This document shows positions 58,521 to 64,000 of a stretch of 64,000 nt of DNA, piece by piece. The DNA comes from Streptomyces sp. MUM 178J (GTDB lineage Bacteria > Actinomycetota > Actinomycetes > Streptomycetales > Streptomycetaceae), in assembly GCF_022414575.1 (NCBI RefSeq), contig NZ_JADWYQ010000022.1, forward strand, positions 42,855-106,854, in the 5' to 3' direction. A model generated the notes under the pieces. The model ran no database searches and was not told the origin of the DNA. It was given only the letters and a program-made list of their open reading frames with translations. Position 1 is the first letter of the stretch; each line of letters begins with the position of its first letter. The translations under genes were made by a program, and so were the position numbers.

Positions 58521-59981
58521 ATGGCAGCGAAGGAAGTGTTCGCAAGCAGGTTCACCTTCGTAGTCGCCGGCATCGGCATGGCCGTGGGCACCGGCAACAT
58601 CTGGCGGTTTCCGCGGGTCGCGGCCGAGTGGGGCGGCGGCGCGTTCCTCATCGCCCTGGTCGTCGCCAACCTGGTGTGGGCGATTCCCATCCTGATGGCC
58701 GAGTCCTACATGGGCTCCCGGAGCAGGCTGGGCACGGTGGGGGCGTTCCGCGACTTCATGGGCAGGAGGTTCGCCTGGCTCGGCGGCTTCATGGCCGCCA
58801 CCTCGCTCGCCATCACGTTCTACTACTCGGTGGTCTGCGGATGGACCCTGCGGTATCTGATCTATGCGCTCACCGGTACCTTCACCGCTGAGCGGGACAC
58901 CCAGGCGCTGTGGGACGACTTCACCGCGACGCCGTGGCAGACCGTCCTGTCCCATCTCGTCGCCATCGCGATCGTCGGCGCCGTCGTGGTCCGCGGCCTC
59001 AAACGCGGTTTCGAGAAGGTGCTCAAGTACGCCATCCCGCTGCTGTTCGCCATCCTCGTGGTCCTCGCCGTCCAGGCGCTGACGCTGGACGGCGCGACCG
59101 AAGGGCTGCGGCACCTCTTCACACCCGAATGGAGCAGGCTCGGCGACGCACAGCTGTGGCTCCAGGCATTCAGCCAGATGGCGTTCTCCACCGGCGCCGG
59201 ATGGGGCCTGTATCTCACCTACTCGGTGTATCTGCGCAGCAGGGAGGACTTCGGCCTCAACGCGACCGTGGTGTGCGGCGGCAACCTGCTGGCCTCCCTG
59301 CTCGCCGGCACAGCGGTCATCGTGACGCTGTTCGCCCTGGGCACGCAGGAGCAGATCGACAGCGCGACCGCGGGCAACGAGGGCCTGGCCTTCATCTTCT
59401 TCCCGCAGCTGCTCAACGAGATGCCCGGCGGGGCGTTCTTCGGCGTGCTGTTCTTCCTCGCGCTCGCCCTGGCGGGCATCTCCAGCCTCATCGCCATGGT
59501 GGAACTCGCCACCCGCAACGTCATGGACGCCGGCGTCTCCCGCCCGCGAGCGGTGGGACTCGTCGTCACGGTCACCGCCGTCGCCGGCCTTCCGTCCGCG
59601 TTCAGCCTGGACTTCCTCTCCAACCAGGACTTCGTCTGGGGCGTCGCCCTGCTGATCGGCGGGCTGCTCGCGGCCTTCGCCATGATGAAGTACGGACTCG
59701 AACGGGCACGAGCCGACCTCGACGCCGTGAGCGACCTTCCCGTCTGGGCGTGGTGGCCGTGGCTCATCCGGCTGTTCCCGCTGATGTTCGCCGTACTGAT
59801 CGGCTGGTGGATCCACCGCGCGATCACCGAGTTCGCACCGGACGACTGGTGGAACCCCCTGGTGGGCTTCAGCGCCGCGACCATGGTGCTCCAGTGGCTC
59901 GTCGTCCTGCTCGTCCTCCGTGCGCTGAACCGCTTCCTGGCCGACCGGATCGGGAGCGGCCCGATGACCCGGCTCGACTGA
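58521..59981 (+). CDS. Sodium-dependent transporter (NSS family, LeuT-like)
   Basis: 486 residues from ATG 58521, with GAGGAAGG 8 nt upstream. The LeuT-fold signature is SRFTFVVAGIGMAVGTGNIW, then RFPRVAAEWGGGAFLIALVV in TM1-2. FYYSVVCGWTLRYLIYAL is TM3, AFSQMAFSTGAGWGLYLTYS is TM6, and a C-terminal helix pair ends the protein. Imports an amino acid with Na+. Upstream codons in frame are intergenic. Together with the AGCS and SSS genes it makes three sodium-driven uptake systems in 5 kb beside a PucR regulator. Confidence 0.94.
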   Translation: MAAKEVFASRFTFVVAGIGMAVGTGNIWRFPRVAAEWGGGAFLIALVVANLVWAIPILMAESYMGSRSRLGTVGAFRDFMGRRFAWLGGFMAATSLAITFYYSVVCGWTLRYLIYALTGTFTAERDTQALWDDFTATPWQTVLSHLVAIAIVGAVVVRGLKRGFEKVLKYAIPLLFAILVVLAVQALTLDGATEGLRHLFTPEWSRLGDAQLWLQAFSQMAFSTGAGWGLYLTYSVYLRSREDFGLNATVVCGGNLLASLLAGTAVIVTLFALGTQEQIDSATAGNEGLAFIFFPQLLNEMPGGAFFGVLFFLALALAGISSLIAMVELATRNVMDAGVSRPRAVGLVVTVTAVAGLPSAFSLDFLSNQDFVWGVALLIGGLLAAFAMMKYGLERARADLDAVSDLPVWAWWPWLIRLFPLMFAVLIGWWIHRAITEFAPDDWWNPLVGFSAATMVLQWLVVLLVLRALNRFLADRIGSGPMTRLD

Positions 59982-60027
59982 TCGCCGCACGGCAGTCGGC
60001 GGCGGGACGGCCGGGGCCCCGGCGGAC

Positions 60028-60981
60028 TCATGTCGGCAGCAGGTGGCCCCGGCGGGAGAGCAGGAACTTCCTGAAGGCGGCCACCGGCGGGGTCTCGGGG
60101 TGACCGTCCAGCCAGGCGACGCCGATCTCCCGGACCGCCCGCGGGGCGGTGACCGTCAGTTCGACGACCCCGGGACGCGCCACGGCAGGCGGCGGGAGGA
60201 GGGCGACCCCCAGGCCCGCCGCCACCAGCCCGCGCAGGGTCTCCGCCTCCTCGCCTTCGAAGGCCACCCGCGGCTTGAAGCCCGCCTCGGCGCACAGGTC
60301 GTCCGTGATGCGCCGCAGCCCGTACCCCGGCTCCAGGGTGACGAAGGACTCCTCCGCCGCCTCCGCGAGCCGTACCCGCTTGCGTCCGGCCAGCCGGTGG
60401 TCGTCCGGCACGACGAGCCGCAGCCGCTGCTCGTCCAGCCGCCGGGCGATGAGGTCCGGCGCGTCCGGGACGGGCGAGGTGAGGCACAGGTCGAGCTCGC
60501 CGGCCCGCAGACGTTCGATCATCGCCTCGCCGTAGTTCTGGACGAGGGTGAACCGCACGCGCGGATGGTCCACCCGGAACGCCCGGATCAGTTCGGGCAC
60601 CGTCTCCCACCCCATGGTGTGCAGAAACCCGAACGCCACCTTCCCGCCCTTCGGGTCGGCGTCCGCCCGCACCGAGTCGGCCGCCCGCTCGACCTCCGCG
60701 AGCGCCCGCTCCACGGACGTCAGGAACGCCCGCCCGGACGGGGTGAGGGAGACCGTACGGCCCTTGCGGGCGAACAGCTCGACCCCCAGGTCCTCTTCGA
60801 GCCGGACCATCGCCCGCGAGAGCGTCGACTGCGGCACGCCCATCTCCAGCGACGCCCGCGTCACATGCTCATGGCGGGCCACTCCGGCGAAGTACGCGAG
60901 ACGCGGAGCGAGCAGCAGCGCGATGTCTTCTTCGTAACTACTCGGTGACAGCCGATGCTGTGAGCTGCGTTCATGCGCCAT
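60028..60981 (-). CDS. LysR family transcriptional regulator
   Basis: 317 residues from ATG 60981 (MAHERSSQHR). The N-terminal HTH is RLAYFAGVARHEHVTRASLE, MGVPQSTLSRAMVRLEEDLG. The substrate domain (KVAFGFLHTMGWETVPELIR, LDLCLTSPVPDAPDLIARRL) follows. GATAAT (60989-60994, minus) 7 nt before the ATG indicates a leaderless transcript. It is divergent from the MFS gene with a LysR-type T-N11-A box between, so it probably activates or represses that transporter. Confidence 0.93.
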   Translation of the reverse strand: MAHERSSQHRLSPSSYEEDIALLLAPRLAYFAGVARHEHVTRASLEMGVPQSTLSRAMVRLEEDLGVELFARKGRTVSLTPSGRAFLTSVERALAEVERAADSVRADADPKGGKVAFGFLHTMGWETVPELIRAFRVDHPRVRFTLVQNYGEAMIERLRAGELDLCLTSPVPDAPDLIARRLDEQRLRLVVPDDHRLAGRKRVRLAEAAEESFVTLEPGYGLRRITDDLCAEAGFKPRVAFEGEEAETLRGLVAAGLGVALLPPPAVARPGVVELTVTAPRAVREIGVAWLDGHPETPPVAAFRKFLLSRRGHLLPT

Positions 60982-60988
60982 GGGAACG

Positions 60989-60994
60989 ATTATC
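60989..60994 (-). promoter_or_regulatory. -10 box of leaderless lysR gene
   Basis: GATAAT (5 of 6 to TATAAT), 7 nt before the ATG. Confidence 0.45.
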
Positions 60995-61002
60995 CCCATT
61001 CC

Positions 61003-61017
61003 ATGCATTGGACGCAT
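61003..61017. promoter_or_regulatory. LysR box (ATGC-N7-GCAT)
   Basis: ATGCATTGGACGCAT has the T-N11-A layout bound by LysR proteins and lies in the 62-bp divergent interval, upstream of both -10 boxes. Confidence 0.6.
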
Positions 61018-61031
61018 GAAGTGCGGCGTTC

Positions 61032-61037
61032 TACTTT
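61032..61037 (+). promoter_or_regulatory. -10 box of leaderless MFS gene
   Basis: TACTTT, 6 nt before ATG 61044. Confidence 0.45.
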
Positions 61038-61043
61038 CGTTAT

Positions 61044-62327
61044 ATGCCTCCCGCCAGTACCAAGGCGTCCACCCCGGTGGACGCCCACCAGCTGTCCCCT
61101 GGTACCTCCGCCTACCGCCGGATGAGCCTCGCGCTCTTCGCGGCAGGCGTCGCGACCTTCGCTCTTCTCTACTCCACCCAGGCTCTGCTGCCCGCCGTCT
61201 CCACGGGATTCGGCGTCAGCGCCTCCGCCGCAAGCTGGACGGTCTCCGCCGCGACGGGCGCGCTCGCCCTCGCCGTACTGCCGCTCAGCACTCTCTCCGA
61301 ACGCTTCGGGCGGCGGCGGATGATGACCGTCTCGCTGGCGGTCGCCGTCGCCGTCGGACTGCTCGTACCGCTCGCGCCGAGCCTCGAATGGCTGGTGTCG
61401 CTGCGCGCCGTGCAGGGCGCCGCACTGGCCGGGGTGCCCGCCTCGGCGATGGCGTACCTCGCGGAGGAGGTGCGTCCCAAGGCGCTGGTGGGCGCGATCG
61501 GACTGTTCGTGGCGGGCAACAGCATCGGCGGCATGAGCGGCCGGATCACGGCCGGCTGGGCGGCCCAGCTGTGGGGCTGGCGCGCGGGCCTCGCCGCGGT
61601 CGGGGTGCTCGCGGTGGTCTGCGCGGTCGCGTTCCGGGCGCTGCTGCCCAGAGCCCGGCACTTCACCCCCGGTTCGCTGCGGCCGCGCGCGGTCGCCCGC
61701 ACCGTCCGCGGCCATCTGGCGGATCCGCTGCTGCTCCGGCTGTACGGGATCGGCGCGCTGTTCATGACCGTCTTCGGCGCGGTCTACACGGTGATCGGCT
61801 ACCGGCTGGCCGGGGAACCGTTCGGCCTCCCGCAGGGTGTGGTCGGCTCGATCTTCCTGGTCTATCTCGTCGGCACGGTCTCCTCGGCCGCCGCGGGCAA
61901 GCTGGTGGGCCGGATGGGGCGACGCGGAGCGCTCTATCTCGCCGTCGTCACCACGGCTGCGGGTCTGCTGCTGTCGCTGGCGCAGACGCTGACCGCGGTG
62001 CTGGCCGGCCTGGTGCTGATCACAGCCGGGTTCTTCGCGGGCCACGCGGTCGCCTCGTCCGCGGTGAGCCGCACTGCGAAGAGGGGACGCGCCCAGGCGT
62101 CGGCCCTGTACCAGTCCGCGTACTACCTCGGCAGCAGCGCGGGCGGCACGCTCGGCGCGGTCGCCTTCCACGCCGGGGGCTGGGCGGGAACGGTCCTGCT
62201 GGGGCTGGTGGCCGTCGTCGGCGTCGTCTCGATCACCCTGTACGGGACCCACTGCGCGCGTGTCGCGGAGCGCGCTGCCCGCACCGAGGTCCGGCGGCAG
62301 CTCGCGACGGCCGGCGCGCATATGTGA
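61044..62327 (+). CDS. MFS transporter (YnfM/DHA1-like)
   Basis: 427 residues, 12 predicted helices. A soluble 25-residue N-terminus precedes RMSLALFAAGVATFALLYST and QALLPAVSTGFGVSASAASW, the latter typical of the YnfM/CynX-like arabinose-efflux group. Motif A is PLSTLSERFGRRRMMTVSL. The second half begins PLLLRLYGIGALFMTVFGAV. Likely a proton-coupled exporter of a small organic molecule, controlled by the divergent LysR protein. Confidence 0.92.
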   Translation: MPPASTKASTPVDAHQLSPGTSAYRRMSLALFAAGVATFALLYSTQALLPAVSTGFGVSASAASWTVSAATGALALAVLPLSTLSERFGRRRMMTVSLAVAVAVGLLVPLAPSLEWLVSLRAVQGAALAGVPASAMAYLAEEVRPKALVGAIGLFVAGNSIGGMSGRITAGWAAQLWGWRAGLAAVGVLAVVCAVAFRALLPRARHFTPGSLRPRAVARTVRGHLADPLLLRLYGIGALFMTVFGAVYTVIGYRLAGEPFGLPQGVVGSIFLVYLVGTVSSAAAGKLVGRMGRRGALYLAVVTTAAGLLLSLAQTLTAVLAGLVLITAGFFAGHAVASSAVSRTAKRGRAQASALYQSAYYLGSSAGGTLGAVAFHAGGWAGTVLLGLVAVVGVVSITLYGTHCARVAERAARTEVRRQLATAGAHM

Positions 62328-62406
62328 GGCTGGTTGTCAGACCGTTCCGGTAGCTTCCTCATCGTCGGCGTGGACCAGCGTCGCGGGGCGAGTGGGGTGG
62401 ATCGAG

Positions 62407-63393
62407 ATGAGCGATCTGGCGACGACCGAAGACCTGGACGCACGGCTGGAGCAGCACCGCAGGGAGCTGACCGGCTACTGCTACCGCATGCTGGGCTCGT
62501 CCTTCGAGGCGGAGGACGCGGTGCAGGACACCATGGTCCGGGCCTGGCGGAACATCGGGAAGTTCGAGGGGCGCTCCTCGCTGCGCTCCTGGCTGTACCG
62601 CATCGCGACCAACGTCTGTCTGGACATGCTCAATGCGGGCAACCGCCGGGCGCGCCCGATGGACCTCACGGCCCCGACCCCGGTCGCGCAGGCGCAGCTG
62701 AACACCCGCCCCGAGGTCACCTGGCTGGAGCCGGTGCCCGACGGGCGGGTGCTGCCGTCCGCCGCGGACCCGGCGGAGACGGCGGTGGAGCGCGAGTCGA
62801 TCCGGCTCGCGTTCGTCGCGGCACTGCAGCATCTGCCGCCGAAGCAGCGGGCCGTGCTGATCCTGCGCGAGGTGCTGGCCTGGCGGGCGAGCGAGGTGGC
62901 CGAGCTGCTGAGCACCTCCGTGGCCTCGGTCAACAGCGCCCTCCAGCGGGCGCGGGCGACGCTCGCGGACTCCCCGCCGGCCGAGACGGCCGCGGACAAC
63001 CCCCTGGACGAGGAGCAGCGCAAGCTGCTGGACCGCTATGTGGCGGCCTTCGAGGGCTATGACATGGACGCGCTGACGGCGCTCCTCCACGAGGACGCGA
63101 CGCTGTCCATGCCGCCGTACGACCTGTGGCTCCGGGGCCACGCCGACATAGTCGGCTGGATGCTTGGCGTCGGCTCCGTCTGCCGCAACTCCCGGCTGGT
63201 CCCGACCGTCGCCAACGGCACCCCGGCCTTCGCGCACTACCACCGCAGCGACGACGGCACGGGATACACCCCGTGGGCGCTGATGGTGATCGAGATCGTG
63301 GACGGCCGGATCTCCGGAATCAACTCCTTCCTGGACACCACACGCTGGTTCCCCCTCTTCGACCTCCCGGAGCGCCTGGACGCCGACTCCTGA
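62407..63393 (+). CDS. ECF sigma factor with C-terminal SnoaL-like domain (SigG/TIGR02960 type)
   Basis: 328 residues from ATG 62407. Region 2 is YCYRMLGSSFEAEDAVQDTM, VRAWRNIGKFEGRSSLRSWL; region 4 is LQHLPPKQRAVLILREVLAW, RASEVAELLSTSVASVNSAL. After a linker, a SnoaL/NTF2-like domain occupies about residues 205-325 (LLDRYVAAFEGYDMDALTAL, LHEDATLSMPPYDLWLRG). In such ECF groups the fused domain takes over anti-sigma-like control and no separate anti-sigma gene is needed; none is seen here. The length matches the actinomycete SigG group. Confidence 0.93.
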   Translation: MSDLATTEDLDARLEQHRRELTGYCYRMLGSSFEAEDAVQDTMVRAWRNIGKFEGRSSLRSWLYRIATNVCLDMLNAGNRRARPMDLTAPTPVAQAQLNTRPEVTWLEPVPDGRVLPSAADPAETAVERESIRLAFVAALQHLPPKQRAVLILREVLAWRASEVAELLSTSVASVNSALQRARATLADSPPAETAADNPLDEEQRKLLDRYVAAFEGYDMDALTALLHEDATLSMPPYDLWLRGHADIVGWMLGVGSVCRNSRLVPTVANGTPAFAHYHRSDDGTGYTPWALMVIEIVDGRISGINSFLDTTRWFPLFDLPERLDADS

Positions 63394-63484
63394 GGCTCCG
63401 CGGAAGGCGCCGCAATCGGCCTTCCAACGTTGTGCGGGCCCATCGCGGCCGGTCGCCCGGTTCCCCGTACGCCGACACCTTCTC

Positions 63485-63517
63485 GGGGACTGCCGAATTT
63501 CCGGGGACTGCCGAACG
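63485..63517. repeat. Direct repeat GGGGACTGCCGAA x2
   Basis: Copies begin at about 63485 and 63503, between the convergent sigma factor and STAS genes. Confidence 0.5.
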
Positions 63518-63537
63518 GGGCGAGACCCATGGGCCGC

Positions 63538-63852
63538 TCAGCCCGGGCCCTGCCCCAGCCCGAACAGCTTCAGCAGCTCCCCCAGCTCCGGTCCCGCCCC
63601 CCGGAGCCTGAGCACCCCGCCCTCCCGCCGCACGGCCAGTCGCAGCCGCGCCACGGCGTCGACGGCGGCGAGCCCCGCGTACACCAGGCCACTGGCATCG
63701 CAGATCACCTCGGGGCCCGCGCCCCCGGGCCGGCGGTGTGCGAGCCGCTCGCTCAGCTCCCGGCAGAGCCGGAGCGGGTCGGCGGGTGTGAGCGTGCCTT
63801 CGAGGCGTATGACGATGGGCTGCTCGGCGTCCACATGTAAGTGGACGGCCAT
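63538..63852 (-). CDS. STAS domain protein
   Basis: 104 residues from ATG 63852; an in-frame GTG at 63861 is the alternative. The sequence IVIRLEGTLTPADPLRLCRE, CDASGLVYAGLAAVDAVARL and RREGGVLRLRGAGPELGELL matches the STAS fold of anti-sigma factor antagonists. The phosphorylatable Ser/Thr position (usually D-S/T-S-G) reads DASGLVYAG, so the usual serine context is altered. It might partner an anti-sigma factor elsewhere. It is convergent with the sigma factor gene, 144 bp away. Confidence 0.8.
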   Translation of the reverse strand: MAVHLHVDAEQPIVIRLEGTLTPADPLRLCRELSERLAHRRPGGAGPEVICDASGLVYAGLAAVDAVARLRLAVRREGGVLRLRGAGPELGELLKLFGLGQGPG

Positions 63853-63960
63853 GCGGTCCACAACTCATCGGTACGCGCCGGCCACGGAATGCACGCGCGA
63901 TCGGCCTCCGGCGGGCGGCCCGGGCACGGGGTGAGGTGCGCAGCGCCGCGCGGCGGGGCG

Positions 63961-64000
63961 GCGCGGGGCGGGTGCGGGACGGGCCGGCGCGGGGCGGGTG
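63961..64000. repeat. GCGCGGGGCGGGTG repeat at the window edge
   Basis: Identical 14-bp copies at 63961 and 63987 separated by CGGGACGGGCCG. The array may continue beyond the window. Confidence 0.5.

Noticed and set aside
55619..58690. 1023-codon minus-strand open frame
   Set aside because: Arg/Gly-rich shadow in a different frame of the two symporter genes, which have clear membrane-protein sequences.

Overview
The window looks like a core chromosomal segment of a Streptomyces (high-GC actinomycete). GC is very high throughout. GTG and TTG starts are common, and many genes start 6-7 nt after a TAnnnT -10 box, as leaderless transcripts do. Lineage-typical genes include a SigQ-AfsQ1/Q2 type cluster, a PccB-PccE-AccA2 acyl-CoA carboxylase, small secreted Ala/Leu/Pro-rich proteins and a LAXTG sortase substrate. 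From memory, gene order resembles the S. coelicolor SCO4900-SCO4960 interval in reverse. No database was searched. No tRNA, rRNA or CRISPR array was seen.

Layout. 1-5.8 kb: truncated threonine dehydratase, MarR regulator, a sigma-like/membrane-anchored pair, cystathionine gamma-synthase, a TPR-like membrane protein and MsrA. 5.9-12 kb: accessory segment with DUF4291 plus a decayed second copy, alpha/beta hydrolase, small membrane protein, HNH endonuclease, small-molecule kinase, zinc alcohol dehydrogenase and a divergent XRE regulator. 12-20 kb: L,D-transpeptidase lipoprotein, acidic protein, LAXTG protein, histidine ammonia-lyase, GAF-GGDEF cyclase, enoyl-CoA hydratase and class III adenylate cyclase. 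20-27 kb: a biotin/acyl-CoA carboxylase island (birA, pccB, epsilon subunit, a 42-aa membrane protein, maf, accA2). 27-32.7 kb: DHA2 exporter with TetR, DeoR regulator, LpdA-like flavoprotein, gamma-glutamylcyclotransferase.

32.9-42 kb is a nucleoside catabolism zone: purine nucleoside phosphorylase, phosphohexomutase/phosphopentomutase, PH-domain protein, deoxyribose-phosphate aldolase, an aldehyde dehydrogenase with an overlapping catalytically incomplete partner, and a uridine-kinase-like protein. Adenosine deaminase lies at 49-50 kb. The three genes pnp, deoC and add share the perfect palindrome CTACGCGCGTAG immediately upstream of leaderless promoters. This is the strongest regulatory signal in the window and suggests one dedicated nucleoside regulator.

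42-48.5 kb: VOC protein, a hypothetical gene, an IS701-type transposase relic, then sigQ divergent from afsQ1-afsQ2-lipoprotein with an AfsQ1 box between them, then VanZ and PspC proteins. 48.5-60 kb: secreted protein, add, an alpha/beta-hydrolase-fold protein lacking its nucleophile, an NAD-binding ion-transport-type protein, and a PucR regulator followed by three sodium-coupled transporters (AGCS, SSS, NSS) whose upstream regions share TTGGCC-type motifs. 60-64 kb: LysR divergent from an MFS transporter, a sigma factor with a SnoaL-like C-terminus, and a STAS protein.

Short tandem repeats are unusually frequent, both between genes (2.2, 12.1, 14.7, 17.7, 20.1, 23.1 and 32.8 kb) and at the N-terminal ends of genes (18.6 and 28.8 kb).
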